The translations under genes were made by a program, and so were the position numbers. Source: Lacrimispora sinapis (GTDB taxonomy: Bacteria; Bacillota; Clostridia; Lachnospirales; Lachnospiraceae). From it: 64,000 nt of DNA. This document shows positions 7,724-16,039 of this stretch, piece after piece. The stretch is taken from positions 2,418,001 through 2,482,000 of the forward strand of contig NZ_CP141832.1 in assembly GCF_043633585.1 (NCBI RefSeq), read 5' to 3'. The notes beneath the pieces are model-generated. The model had not been told where the DNA came from and made no database searches. It worked only from the letters and a program-made list of their open reading frames with translations. Within the stretch, counting starts at the first letter, position 1; every line of letters begins with the position of its first letter.

Positions 7724-8506
7724 TTATCTATCCAGCTTTACAAGTGCTTTTAACAGCTCCTCACAAATCTGTTCCACACTTTTATGATCGGTCTCTATGA
7801 TCACATCCGCTGCCTTCCGGTATTGCTCTGCCCGTTTTTCCATCAGTTCTTTGATGAATTCCACATTCATATTGCCATTTAAAATGGGGCGTTCATCGCT
7901 GCCCTTTACCCGTTCCAGAACCGTCTCCGGAGAAGCTGTTAAAAGTACGATGCGGCTGGTCTTTTTTAAGTTCGTAACATTCTCCTCACGGACCACCGCA
8001 CCCCCTCCGCAGGAAATAATGGTCTGACGGCGGTTTTGCAGTTTAATGATGGCTTTGCTTTCGCAGTCTCTGAAATACGCTTCTCCAAACTGGTCAAAAA
8101 TCTCCTTGATGGGCATGTTTTCATCCTTAACAATCACAGAATCCACATCCACCTCATCCATGGCAAGGGTTTTCTTTAAATACCTGGAAACCGTACTTTT
8201 CCCTGCCCCCATGAATCCGATCAAGGCAATGTTAAAATCAAAAAGATTTCTGCTTTCCACCCGTTTTTCCGCCTGCCAAATCTGTTGGAACACGCCCTGA
8301 AGCTCTTCCCCGTACGGATGGGAACCAAGGGCAGAAACCAGCTTTTTCAGCCGTTCCTTATCCTGTTCCGGCTGGAGAATGGGTAAACCAAGTATTTTTT
8401 TCTTCTCTGTGATTTCCTCCACATAGCCAAGACGCTGTTTTAAAAGTTCCAAAAGTTTCTGATCACAAAGATCCAGATCCTCGTTTATCTCCCTAAAGTC
8501 TCTCAT
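7724..8506 (-). CDS. chorismate mutase-shikimate kinase fusion
   Basis: A 260-aa bifunctional aromatic-pathway enzyme. Residues 1-85 form an all-helical AroQ-type chorismate mutase (MRDFREINEDLDLCDQKLL and a conserved KK near 36). Residues 92-260 form shikimate kinase with Walker A GFMGAGKST at 97-105, the shikimate-contacting D in DVDSV, R in YFRDCE, the SCGGGA loop and the lid arginine DERPIL. Its start overlaps the stop of the HxlR gene by 4 bp (ATGA), so the two are translationally coupled. The fusion joins steps separated by EPSP and chorismate synthases, which are not encoded here. Confidence 0.9.
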   Translation of the reverse strand: MRDFREINEDLDLCDQKLLELLKQRLGYVEEITEKKKILGLPILQPEQDKERLKKLVSALGSHPYGEELQGVFQQIWQAEKRVESRNLFDFNIALIGFMGAGKSTVSRYLKKTLAMDEVDVDSVIVKDENMPIKEIFDQFGEAYFRDCESKAIIKLQNRRQTIISCGGGAVVREENVTNLKKTSRIVLLTASPETVLERVKGSDERPILNGNMNVEFIKELMEKRAEQYRKAADVIIETDHKSVEQICEELLKALVKLDR

Positions 8507-8871
8507 GCCGTTTCTCCGCCTTTGTATTTCTTTTCATCTTTATGCTTCACAAATTCCAGATAATCGTTGCCCCATTCTCCAAGGGCTATGATAACAGACT
8601 CAAACTTCTTACCGATTTCACTTAATGAATATTCCACTTTGGGAGGGATCTGGGAATACTCCCGTCTGATGATCAGACCTTCCTCTTCCAGATTCTTTAA
8701 CTGTCTGGATAAGGTGGTATGGGTGATGTCCTCCGGCATCATACGCTGTAATTCATTAAACCTTACGGGCCCTTCCTGTAACAGGTACAGCAAATAAATG
8801 GACCACTTACCGGACAGAATCTTCTGAGAGGTAACGTAAGGACATATACCAAATAAATCCTTTTTCGCCAT
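8503..8871 (-). CDS. HxlR-family transcriptional regulator
   Basis: A 122-aa winged-helix regulator with the HxlR core: ISGKW-like LSGKWSIYLLYLL, RFNELQRMMP, ITHTTLSRQLKNLEEEGLI and YSLSEIGKKF. The N-terminal cysteine (C10, in GICPY) matches the redox- or electrophile-sensing cysteine seen in several HxlR proteins. It is divergent from the PPOX gene at 8989 and coupled to the downstream fusion enzyme. A perfect 13-bp dyad lies just upstream of its ribosome binding site. It probably controls the divergent flavoprotein and itself; the signal is unknown. Confidence 0.9.
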   Translation of the reverse strand: MAKKDLFGICPYVTSQKILSGKWSIYLLYLLQEGPVRFNELQRMMPEDITHTTLSRQLKNLEEEGLIIRREYSQIPPKVEYSLSEIGKKFESVIIALGEWGNDYLEFVKHKDEKKYKGGETA

Positions 8872-8886
8872 AGCAGTATCCTCCTA

Positions 8887-8899
8887 GATACCAGGTATC
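8887..8899. promoter_or_regulatory. perfect dyad GATACC-A-GGTATC, candidate HxlR operator
   Basis: A 6-1-6 perfect inverted repeat sits in the divergent region between hxlR and the PPOX gene, immediately upstream of the hxlR ribosome binding site and 14 bp before the -35 of the PPOX promoter. The position suits repression of both genes. Confidence 0.5.
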
Positions 8900-8913
8900 A
8901 TAAAATATCGTAG

Positions 8914-8941
8914 TTTACAAATATTATCTATGCTATATAAT
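8914..8941 (+). promoter_or_regulatory. sigma-A promoter of the PPOX gene
   Basis: TTTACA (8914-8919) and TATAAT (8936-8941) with 16-bp spacing. The start codon lies 48 bp downstream of the -10. Confidence 0.6.
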
Positions 8942-8988
8942 AATCTCGTGAAACATTATAACATAAAAAAATGAGAGGAGCAATAAAA

Positions 8989-9384
8989 ATGAAAGAAGTT
9001 CTGGATTACTTAAATGCATGCGGTACGTTTTACTTAGCAACCACTGAGGGAGATCAGCCAAGAGTAAGGCCTTTTGGTGCTGTTTCCGAATTTGAAGGAA
9101 AGCTTTACATTGCTACCAACAACAAAAAGAACGTGTTCGACCAGATGAAGAAAAATCCAAAGGTTGAGATCTCTGCCATGAACAAAGGCACCTGGATCAG
9201 ACTGGAAGCAGAAGCCATCCAGGATGACCGCAGGGAGGCACGTGAAGCCATGATGGAAGCCAACAAGGCCTCTCTCAGCAAAATGTACTCTGTTGATGAT
9301 GGCATCTTTGAAGTTCTGTACTTAAAGAATGCCACAGCAACCATCTGCTCTTTCACTGGTGAACCAAAAGTCATCAAGTTTTAA
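8989..9384 (+). CDS. pyridoxamine 5'-phosphate oxidase-family flavoprotein
   Basis: A 131-aa split-barrel flavin-binding protein: FYLATTEGDQPRVRPFGAV, GKLYIATNNKKNVFDQMKKNP and VEISAM are the FMN-binding blocks of the small PPOX/general-stress-protein group. The ATG at 8971 lies within the ribosome binding site (GAGAGGAG), so the ATG at 8989 is chosen. It is transcribed alone from a good promoter and divergent from an HxlR regulator. It probably reduces or binds a small oxidised substrate; real PdxH activity is unlikely at this size. Confidence 0.87.
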   Translation: MKEVLDYLNACGTFYLATTEGDQPRVRPFGAVSEFEGKLYIATNNKKNVFDQMKKNPKVEISAMNKGTWIRLEAEAIQDDRREAREAMMEANKASLSKMYSVDDGIFEVLYLKNATATICSFTGEPKVIKF

Positions 9385-9392
9385 TCCTCTGA

Positions 9393-9423
9393 CTGGCAGA
9401 ATTTTTAAATTTCATTCTGCCAG
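9393..9423 (+). terminator. hairpin after the PPOX gene
   Basis: CTGGCAGAAT (9393-9402) pairs perfectly with ATTCTGCCAG (9414-9423) across an 11-nt T-rich loop. No U-tract follows on the plus strand, so it is only a tentative 3' end for the PPOX transcript. Confidence 0.4.
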
Positions 9424-9430
9424 AAAAATA

Positions 9431-9463
9431 GAAAAACGGCCGGAGCATTACCACTCCCGGCCG
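9431..9463 (-). terminator. terminator of the DUF438 gene
   Basis: On the minus strand CGGCCGGGAG and CTCCGGCCG form a GC-rich stem followed by TTTTTC, 24 bp past the stop codon at 9487. Confidence 0.75.
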
Positions 9464-9486
9464 ATCAATTGATATCTCTCTGGTTT

Positions 9487-10707
9487 TTATTCTGATAACA
9501 GACGTTTCTCTCCTGTAATTTCCTGAATGGCTTTGATGTCCTGAGTCACCTCTAACACTCCAAGATACTTTCCCTTTTCATTTCTTACGGCATAATAGCG
9601 GATTAAAATATATTTTCCCCCCATCTTGATCCAGAAATCTTCCTGATCCTTGACGCCGTTTTTAAAGTCTTCCACGATTTTTTCCACAATGTGAACGCTT
9701 GCCGGCGGATGACAGTTGGAAACCTTTCTTCCGAGAATGGTTCTGGTCCTCGGAAATGCCCGCTCCTTCCCTTCGGAGAAATATTTCACCTCATCGTCCT
9801 TGTTTACAAAGGTAATATCAAAAGGAAGGGTATTTAACATGGCAGTAAGTTCTTCGACACTCCATTCTCCCGAAGGAACGGTGATAAGCCCTGCCTGGGA
9901 CTTTTTTTCTGACGGTTCCGGCTTCTCCTTCCTTTCTCCTGGATCCGGATTCCAGACCGGAACATGGTCGATCATAAATCCGATCTCCCCGCTTCCGTCT
10001 GCAATGGCCTTCCATTCCTCTTGCGTGAGCTGTTCCATTAGCATGGGCATCATGATATTTTCTTCCTTGAAGATCATTTCCTCAATCTTGCCCAACACTT
10101 CTTCTGTCTTTTCCACCAGGACCTCATTTTTCTCTGCCCGTTTTAAAAGCATGGCCGTCACTTCTTTTACCTGGTCTCTGATCTCGTCGTCCACTCCCCA
10201 CATGACCTTTGGAGGGGCTGTGATCCCGTATTTCTCCATATAGGGGAACAACAGATTCTCCTTCTTCTGATAGTGGAGGGCCAGGTCTTTTAACTTTTCC
10301 ATTCCCTCCATCAGCTTTTCAAATTCTTCCTTATCATCAAGCTTTGTCAAGGACAGGAAGGGGCGGATCTCCTGCTCCAGGATATGGGAGATCTTTTTAT
10401 TTTCTCTGACCAGCACATTAACCGGATGTCCGGGAATCTGGGATAAGTCCTTTGGCTGATGGATCTCCTCAATGGAACCTTTAAAAACAGCGGCATGGAC
10501 ATCACAGAGTTTTTGCACTTCTTCCACCGGAAGGCCGTCTGCAATCAGGGCGGACTCGGCCGCAGAGATTTCAGAAGCGGAAACTCCCTGGAATGCTTCT
10601 TCAAACTGTGCTTGCACTTCCTCTACGGTTTTTCCTTCGTGAAGCTTTTTGATGATTTCCTTAATGGTCTTTTGTCTCATCTCACGGTTGTTGATAATTT
10701 CGCTCAT
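9487..10707 (-). CDS. DUF438 / hemerythrin-like / PAS protein
   Basis: A 406-aa soluble protein. Residues 1-80 are a helical DUF438 domain (EIIKKLHEGK onward). Residues 90-235 form a hemerythrin-like four-helix bundle with HILEQE, HYQKKENLLFPYME and EENIMMPML, the His/Glu pattern of HHE domains. After a charged linker a C-terminal PAS_10-type domain (FDITFVNKDDEVKYFSEG, GRKVSNCHPP) ends with GVLEVTQDI. The arrangement suggests an oxygen, NO or redox sensor that may bind haem in the PAS domain. It has its own terminator and no evident partner gene. Confidence 0.85.
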   Translation of the reverse strand: MSEIINNREMRQKTIKEIIKKLHEGKTVEEVQAQFEEAFQGVSASEISAAESALIADGLPVEEVQKLCDVHAAVFKGSIEEIHQPKDLSQIPGHPVNVLVRENKKISHILEQEIRPFLSLTKLDDKEEFEKLMEGMEKLKDLALHYQKKENLLFPYMEKYGITAPPKVMWGVDDEIRDQVKEVTAMLLKRAEKNEVLVEKTEEVLGKIEEMIFKEENIMMPMLMEQLTQEEWKAIADGSGEIGFMIDHVPVWNPDPGERKEKPEPSEKKSQAGLITVPSGEWSVEELTAMLNTLPFDITFVNKDDEVKYFSEGKERAFPRTRTILGRKVSNCHPPASVHIVEKIVEDFKNGVKDQEDFWIKMGGKYILIRYYAVRNEKGKYLGVLEVTQDIKAIQEITGEKRLLSE

Positions 10708-10757
10708 AAATTCCTACTTTCTGTCTATTGCGGCACCTAAACCAATCTTTTTCCAGT

Positions 10758-10801
10758 AAAAACGCCTCCTTCTGCTTGAATAGTCCGTTCAGAAAGAGGC
10801 G
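10758..10801 (-). terminator. terminator of the ferredoxin gene
   Basis: CGCCTC and GAGGCG arms with an inner CTG/CAG pair form a hairpin followed on the minus strand by GTTTTT, shortly after the ferredoxin stop codon. Confidence 0.65.
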
Positions 10802-10812
10802 CTGGCGTCTGT

Positions 10813-11001
10813 TTATTCTACTGTAATTACTGCAACAGGACAGCCATCCTGTGCTTCCACTGCGGATTCCTCTGCAGAAGCAGGCACCTCATCCACATAT
10901 GCTTCCGCTGGTCCATCGTCTCCCATCCGGAATACTTCCGGGCAAGTGGAGGCACACAATCCGCATTCGATACAGCCATCTCTATCTACCGTTGCTTTCA
11001 T
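10813..11001 (-). CDS. small single-cluster 4Fe-4S ferredoxin
   Basis: A 62-aa acidic ferredoxin with C-x2-C-x2-C (CIECGLC, then CASTCPE) and a fourth cysteine in DGCPV near residue 54. This matches monocluster 4Fe-4S ferredoxins, with a disulfide or a missing second cluster. It is a monocistronic electron carrier flanked by its own terminator. Possible clients nearby are the asr operon or the flavoenzymes, but the sequence does not say which. Confidence 0.92.
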   Translation of the reverse strand: MKATVDRDGCIECGLCASTCPEVFRMGDDGPAEAYVDEVPASAEESAVEAQDGCPVAVITVE

Positions 11002-11183
11002 AACAAGAACTCCTTTCTCATTTTCGGGGACAAAGAATCATCTTGCATTCCCGTGACCCAATATACATCTTTATTGTTGGTAATTTATTGACGATTTATC
11101 CATGTATTTTTATTGAAACACTCATAAATTTGTTCTGTTTAAAATCAAAATACCCGTCCGCCCAGATCCCAAGTAAATGATAA

Positions 11184-12152
11184 TTATTTCACAAACCGGA
11201 GCCCGCTCCAATACAAAGGAGATGACACCTCTGCAATGTCCGGAAGCTCCACATCTTTCATGGCCCATTTCTTAAACTCTTCAAACCCCGTCCGGTCCAC
11301 GATATAGCCGATGTGCTCCTTTCCCCCGGGCGCCTGGGGATCAATGTATTCTTTCACATAATCATAGGTATTCAAGATGATTTTGATAATGCTGTCCTCA
11401 TCCGCCCATTTGATGAAATCCTCTCCAAGTCTGGGGTTTTTCTTTCCGGAACGGCCAAGAAGAGTCAGTTTGTAATACTTTTTCTCACTTCTGGTCCACG
11501 CCATATTCGGGCAGGCCAGAACACATTCTCCGCAGCCGATGCAGGAGCTTTCATTTCTCTTTGGCCGGTAATTTTCCATGCGGAGCGCTTCCACAGACTT
11601 CTTTTTGCAGTTTTTGATACAGGCTCCGCAGCTGATGCACCGGTCTCCTTCAAACTGAGGCATGGACATACCGATGATACCAAAATCATGCATGCGGACC
11701 TTGGCACAGTCATTGGGACAGCCTGTAAGCGCGATCTTAAAGTGCAGGTCATTGGGGAAAATGGCTTCCTCGATCCTGGCGGCAAAAGCCGTGGTATCAT
11801 AACAGGCATAGGGGCAGACTCTGTTGCCGATACAAGCCGTTACATTTCTCGTTCCGGATGCCGTATAGCCTTGTCCCGGTACCTCCTGATTGATGTGCAG
11901 GCCCTCGATCACCGGCTGCAGCCGTTCATTGACCTCTGACATCCTCTCAAACGGAATCCCAGGGATCTCCACACCCTGCCGGCTGGTGATATGTACCGTT
12001 CCATTGCCGAATTCCTCCGCAATGCTTTGAATCACTGATAAATATTTGGCTTCGATGTGCCCTCCGGGTATCCGGATTCTGGAAGCGGTCTTTCCCCGTT
12101 CCTTTGTCACACGAAACGCATTCTTTTTTAATTGTTTTACATTTACATCCAT
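11184..12152 (-). CDS. asrC: anaerobic sulfite reductase subunit C (sirohaem, 4Fe-4S)
   Basis: A 322-aa nitrite/sulfite-reductase-fold protein. After the ferredoxin-like half domain (TSRQGVEIPGIPFE) it has the sirohaem/4Fe-4S motif CIGNRVC ... TGCPNDC, followed by two ferredoxin clusters CISCGACIKNC and CIGCGECVLACP. The start at 12152 follows a GGGAG site; the longer frame to 12287 overlaps asrB and is rejected. It should reduce sulfite to sulfide using electrons delivered by AsrA and AsrB. Last gene of asrABC. Confidence 0.95.
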   Translation of the reverse strand: MDVNVKQLKKNAFRVTKERGKTASRIRIPGGHIEAKYLSVIQSIAEEFGNGTVHITSRQGVEIPGIPFERMSEVNERLQPVIEGLHINQEVPGQGYTASGTRNVTACIGNRVCPYACYDTTAFAARIEEAIFPNDLHFKIALTGCPNDCAKVRMHDFGIIGMSMPQFEGDRCISCGACIKNCKKKSVEALRMENYRPKRNESSCIGCGECVLACPNMAWTRSEKKYYKLTLLGRSGKKNPRLGEDFIKWADEDSIIKIILNTYDYVKEYIDPQAPGGKEHIGYIVDRTGFEEFKKWAMKDVELPDIAEVSSPLYWSGLRFVK

Positions 12153-12168
12153 TGTGTTTCTTCTCCCT

Positions 12169-12963
12169 CTAATCAATGAGCAGACGGCCTTCCGTATAAG
12201 GAAACACTGGCCCGTCCAGGCATACATAGGTTTCCCCGATCCTGCAGTGTCCGCATTTTCCGATTCCGCAGCACATCTTGCGCTCATGGGAAATCCAGAT
12301 GTTTTTCTCTAAAAATCCTCTTTTCAACAGCGCCTCCGCTGAAAAATGCATCATGGCAGGAGGTCCCACCACAATGGCCTGCGCGGTATCTGTATCAGCT
12401 ACCTGCAGACCGGGGATGTATTTCGTTACCAGGCCCACTTTGTGAGCAGGCGTTTCTTCTCCTGCGTCAAGGGTGAGGATCACCGTCATGGTCTCTCTCC
12501 AGCGTTTGAAATCTTCTCTAAATAAAATATCAGAGATAGATTTAAAGCCGGCAATGAGGGTGAGGCTTTTCCGTTCCTCACAATGCTTTGCAAAATACTC
12601 TAAAACGCCCCGGACCGGAGAAACGCCGGTCCCTCCTGCAACGATGACGATTTCCTTATTCTTATAATTTTCCACATCAAACCCATTGCCGTAAGGCCCC
12701 CGGAGAAACAGACAGTCACCTGCGTAATGCTCAAAAATCTCGTTGGTCACTTTTCCTACCCTTCGGATGGTAAAGTCAATGGTGCCCTCTCCGATGCCGC
12801 TGATGGAAATAGGAGCCTCTCCAAACTTTGGCAGGGATACTTCAAAAAACTGTCCCGGCTTGACCTCTCCCTCCCAGGCCATGCGAAAGGTATACTCCAA
12901 CCGGGTATGCTTAATGACTTCCAGAATCTTTGACGGAACCGGCAGATACTCATTGTGAATCAT
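12169..12963 (-). CDS. asrB: anaerobic sulfite reductase subunit B (FAD/NAD, 2Fe-2S)
   Basis: A 264-aa ferredoxin-NAD(P)H-reductase-type protein: an FAD-binding beta barrel at the N-terminus, a nucleotide-binding half with VAGGTGVSPV near residue 105, and a C-terminal 2Fe-2S site (MCCGIGKCGHC followed by a later C). This matches AsrB, the electron input module of the sulfite reductase. The start overlaps the 3' end of asrA by 14 bp, indicating coupled translation. Confidence 0.95.
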   Translation of the reverse strand: MIHNEYLPVPSKILEVIKHTRLEYTFRMAWEGEVKPGQFFEVSLPKFGEAPISISGIGEGTIDFTIRRVGKVTNEIFEHYAGDCLFLRGPYGNGFDVENYKNKEIVIVAGGTGVSPVRGVLEYFAKHCEERKSLTLIAGFKSISDILFREDFKRWRETMTVILTLDAGEETPAHKVGLVTKYIPGLQVADTDTAQAIVVGPPAMMHFSAEALLKRGFLEKNIWISHERKMCCGIGKCGHCRIGETYVCLDGPVFPYTEGRLLID

Positions 12964-13972
12964 TGGCGGCTACCTCCTTCATCCCTGCTTCCAGCCTGTT
13001 GACACAATCGGAGAAAGATATGTATTCGGGACAAATATCATCACACCGGCCGCATCCCACACACATATGGTATCCGGCCCGTTTCTTAAAAGTCAGAAAC
13101 TTATGCAGCACCTTAAAACGCATCCGGTCTCCGTTCTTCTTTCTGTGGCTTCCGCCTCCGGCTACCTCCGTATAGCCTTCTACCATACAGGAAGACCAGA
13201 CTCTTCTTCGTTCTCCCGCTTTTTCATTATCAGTATATTTGATATCCTGCATGGAAAAGCAGGTGCAGGTCGGACATACAAAATTGCAGCGGCCGCATCC
13301 GATGCACCGGCTGTCATACTCCCTCCACATGCTGCTGCCTGAGATTCTCTGGTCAATGCCTTCGGGAATCTTTACTCTTACAGAGGTTTCTGTCACATAT
13401 GCGGGAACCACCTCCTTTTGTCTGAGACAAAGTTGCTGCAAAAGGTCATCAAAGGCCTCGTTTTTGCAATCCACCTGATAACCATCACCTGCCAGATCCA
13501 CACTCAAGTCATAATCCGTACAGATATTGGTGCCCAGATCCACGCAGAATCCATTGGTACATTCCCTTTCGCAGCCCATCAGAACGAATTTCACCCGTTC
13601 CCGGATCTTCCGGTAAAAAGAATCTGCAGGACCGTTATGCAGATACATCTCATCTAACCGTTTCACTCCATGCAGATCGCAGCTCCTCAAAAAGATGAGA
13701 GCTCCTTTTTTTGGTCCCTCGGCTTCTTTTACGGAATCTTCTGTATAGTAAAACAGTACTTCCGAAACGGGCAGCAGCACTTCTTTAAAGGAAAATTCTG
13801 ACTTCTGATCGAATACAATCTCATCCACACTCGTCACTTCTCCGTAACGGATGCAGTCCGTATCGGAAAATCTTCCTCCGTTTTCAAAACGCCTGGGACC
13901 ATAGATGGCATAATCCTTCGCCCACTCTTCCATGGCCTCATTCAACCCCTTGCCAGTCAGCTCATAACCCAA
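12950..13972 (-). CDS. asrA: anaerobic sulfite reductase subunit A (4Fe-4S)
   Basis: A 340-aa protein with two C-terminal 4Fe-4S motifs (CIGCGRCNFVC and CVGCGRCDDIC), which is the AsrA layout. The frame can be extended to a TTG at 14002 but that codon has no ribosome binding site. The TTG at 13972 begins LGYELTGKGLN, equivalent to the usual N-terminus of the family, and is preceded by GAGGTGG at 13978-13984 with 5-nt spacing. First gene of asrABC; a candidate activator-dependent promoter lies just upstream. Confidence 0.94.
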   Translation of the reverse strand: MGYELTGKGLNEAMEEWAKDYAIYGPRRFENGGRFSDTDCIRYGEVTSVDEIVFDQKSEFSFKEVLLPVSEVLFYYTEDSVKEAEGPKKGALIFLRSCDLHGVKRLDEMYLHNGPADSFYRKIRERVKFVLMGCERECTNGFCVDLGTNICTDYDLSVDLAGDGYQVDCKNEAFDDLLQQLCLRQKEVVPAYVTETSVRVKIPEGIDQRISGSSMWREYDSRCIGCGRCNFVCPTCTCFSMQDIKYTDNEKAGERRRVWSSCMVEGYTEVAGGGSHRKKNGDRMRFKVLHKFLTFKKRAGYHMCVGCGRCDDICPEYISFSDCVNRLEAGMKEVAANDSQ

Positions 13973-14013
13973 TTTTTCCACCTCTTTCTTTTGGTAAGAC
14001 AATATACATAGTC

Positions 14014-14055
14014 AGTATACAAAAAAAAGCAACTCTCTTACGTTGCAGCTGCAAC
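14014..14055 (-). promoter_or_regulatory. candidate asr promoter with a Crp/Fnr-type palindrome at -41.5
   Basis: TATACT (minus strand, 14019-14014) is a plausible -10 with no consensus -35. A perfect 14-bp palindrome GTTGCAGCTGCAAC spans 14042-14055. If transcription starts near 14007 the palindrome is centred at about -41.5, the class II position for Crp/Fnr activators. The gene for such a regulator is the next one upstream. Inferred from geometry only. Confidence 0.5.
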
Positions 14056-14074
14056 ATAGAGAATTGCTTTTTTT
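14021..14074 (-). terminator. terminator between the Crp/Fnr gene and asrA
   Basis: Arms GCAACTCTCTTAC and ATAGAGAATTGC (minor bulges) enclose the palindrome GTTGCAGCTGCAAC, giving a hairpin of about 39 nt. T-runs of seven to eight follow on both strands, so it can stop transcription either way. It begins about 8 bp after the regulator's stop codon and its core doubles as the putative operator above. Confidence 0.8.
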
Positions 14075-14081
14075 CCTGATT

Positions 14082-14768
14082 CTATTTGGAAAACGCTTTT
14101 AGAATCTTAAACGTGTTCTTATCAAAATCAATTAGCCCCTCTGATTTCATCTGGTTCAGTTCTCTGGTCAGAGCGCTCCGGTCCGCACACAGGTATTCAG
14201 ACAACTCCACCCGTCCCATGGTGATGGTAAAATATCTGCTGTTATTCCTCTGGGCCTGAAAGGTCAGAAAGCAGATGATTTTTTCCCTAAGGGTCTTTTT
14301 CGTGGTGATCTCCAGCTTTTCCATGAGTTTTACACTTTTATCCGCGATTAATGTCACCATGTTCTCTATGAGCCTGTGATGGAACAGACAGGAATTGCTG
14401 CAGGAACGCATCACCCGCTCAAAGGGCAGATAGAGGATCTTTGCATCTTTACCGGCCACAAACGATACGGTTGCCGCCATAGTATTGCCGCAGGCAAAAA
14501 GTTCACCAAACAGGGCCTTTTCCTCCATGACCGCCAGAATGGTCTTATTGCCCCATAAATCCTCCTTTATCATCTTAACAGAACCTTCTAAGATCACGCC
14601 CACACACTTTACGGTTTCCTCAGAAAGAACAATGATTTCGCCTTTTTTATATGTTTTGATATAACTCCCCAGGCATTGAAACACAGAGAGCAGATCTTCA
14701 TCGCTGATTCCTGCAAACAGAGGGATTTGACGATATTCTTTTAAATGGTCTTTGACTAAATCATTCAT
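14082..14768 (-). CDS. Crp/Fnr-family regulator, likely controlling asrABC
   Basis: A full-length 228-aa regulator. Residues 15-130 form the cNMP-type beta roll (IPLFAGISDEDL, VGVILEGSVKMI, LFGELFACG), then the long dimer helix, and a C-terminal HTH with VELSEYLCADRSALTRELN. The beta roll lacks the clear RxS phosphate-binding signature of cAMP-binding Crp. Several cysteines occur, but not an Fnr-type N-terminal Cys cluster, so the ligand is unknown. It sits directly upstream of asrABC on the same strand, separated by the terminator that contains its probable operator. Confidence 0.9.
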   Translation of the reverse strand: MNDLVKDHLKEYRQIPLFAGISDEDLLSVFQCLGSYIKTYKKGEIIVLSEETVKCVGVILEGSVKMIKEDLWGNKTILAVMEEKALFGELFACGNTMAATVSFVAGKDAKILYLPFERVMRSCSNSCLFHHRLIENMVTLIADKSVKLMEKLEITTKKTLREKIICFLTFQAQRNNSRYFTITMGRVELSEYLCADRSALTRELNQMKSEGLIDFDKNTFKILKAFSK

Positions 14769-14793
14769 ATTCCATATCCCTCTTTGAACCGGT

Positions 14794-15888
14794 CTATCTC
14801 TGGTTTAAATATTCCTGTCCCAATACATCGGCAGCGATCAGGGCATCGTATAACTGTTCCGGTGTCACATCCCCGATCATGTTGTGGATGCTTTCGCCTT
14901 CGGCACAGGCATTCTTAGCTGCAATGCGGACTCTTTCTTTGTCCGTAACACCAATTTCCTTTAAGGTCACAGGCAAACCTACGCTGGCACAGAATTCCAG
15001 CACCTGATAGAATTCTTCCTTTGGTGCATTCTCAAGAACCAGCTGGGCAAGAGTACCAAAGGCTACCACGCAGCCGTGCATGGTATTCTCACACTCTTCC
15101 AGGGAAGTAAATCCATTGTAAACGGAATGGGAAACAGCAAGTCCGCCGTTGTCGGCTCCCAGACCGCTTAAATATGTATTGGCTTCAATGATGGACTCCA
15201 GTGCCGGTGTCACAATTTTGTTCTCACAGGCCTTCAATGCCCTGTAACCGTCCTCCAGCAGCGTCTCATAGCACAAGCGGCACAGTGCCATCGCGGATTT
15301 GGTGATCCCGCCGTTCTCCAGGCTCGGTGCCTTGGCTTTTTCACAGGCTCTGGCCTCAAAATATGTACCCAGAGCGTCTCCCATGCCTGCTACCAGGAAT
15401 TTTACCGGTGCGTTGGCGATAATATCAGAATCCACAATCACTGCATCCGGGTTCTTGGGATAGAATATATAGTTAGAAAAGCTTCCGTCATTGTTATAGA
15501 TAACAGATAATCCGGTACAAGGTGCATCTGTTGCCACAACCGTAGGGATGATAACGACCGGAAGGTTCTCATAATGAGCCGTGGCCTTTGCGGTGTCAAT
15601 GGCGGAGCCGCCGCCTACAGCTCCCACACAGTCAATGCCGTATTCCTTTACCATCGCCCGCATTCTTTCCACTTCCCCGATGGAACTGATCCCTCCGAAG
15701 ATTTCAAAACGAAGGCTGGCCTCTGCCCCTTCAAAGCTCTTTTCTATTTTTTCGTGACAGTTTTTATAACCGCTGTTGCTGCAAATGAACAGGAAGGATT
15801 TTCCCAGATTCTTAACTTCTTCGTATACATGAAGAAGGGCTCCCTGACCCTGAACATATTTAAGCGGTGATCTCATTAGTTTTAACAT
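14794..15888 (-). CDS. gldA: glycerol dehydrogenase (iron-type alcohol dehydrogenase family)
   Basis: A 364-aa NAD-dependent polyol dehydrogenase. GAVGGGSAIDTAKA near residue 92 binds the dinucleotide, and IPTVVATDAPCTG together with the metal-ligand blocks (GMGDALGTYFEA, AVSHSVYNG, CENTMHGCVVAFG) match GldA. It would interconvert glycerol and dihydroxyacetone. A strong sigma-A promoter lies 49 bp upstream. The Crp/Fnr gene follows after 25 bp on the same strand, so cotranscription is possible. Confidence 0.92.
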   Translation of the reverse strand: MLKLMRSPLKYVQGQGALLHVYEEVKNLGKSFLFICSNSGYKNCHEKIEKSFEGAEASLRFEIFGGISSIGEVERMRAMVKEYGIDCVGAVGGGSAIDTAKATAHYENLPVVIIPTVVATDAPCTGLSVIYNNDGSFSNYIFYPKNPDAVIVDSDIIANAPVKFLVAGMGDALGTYFEARACEKAKAPSLENGGITKSAMALCRLCYETLLEDGYRALKACENKIVTPALESIIEANTYLSGLGADNGGLAVSHSVYNGFTSLEECENTMHGCVVAFGTLAQLVLENAPKEEFYQVLEFCASVGLPVTLKEIGVTDKERVRIAAKNACAEGESIHNMIGDVTPEQLYDALIAADVLGQEYLNQR

Positions 15889-15936
15889 AACAAACTCCTC
15901 TCTCCTTTTGATAAATATTTTCTATTTACTATGTCA

Positions 15937-15965
15937 AATATACTCTTTTCTTCCGAAAATGTCAA
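15937..15965 (-). promoter_or_regulatory. sigma-A promoter of gldA
   Basis: On the minus strand TTGACA (15965-15960) and TATATT (15942-15937) are separated by exactly 17 bp, 49 bp before the gldA start. Confidence 0.75.
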
Positions 15966-16039
15966 TAATTTAACAAAGTATAAAATCCGATACAAAATGA
16001 CAAAAAATTCACTTTGGACCGTATCTGGAGAGAGAATTG

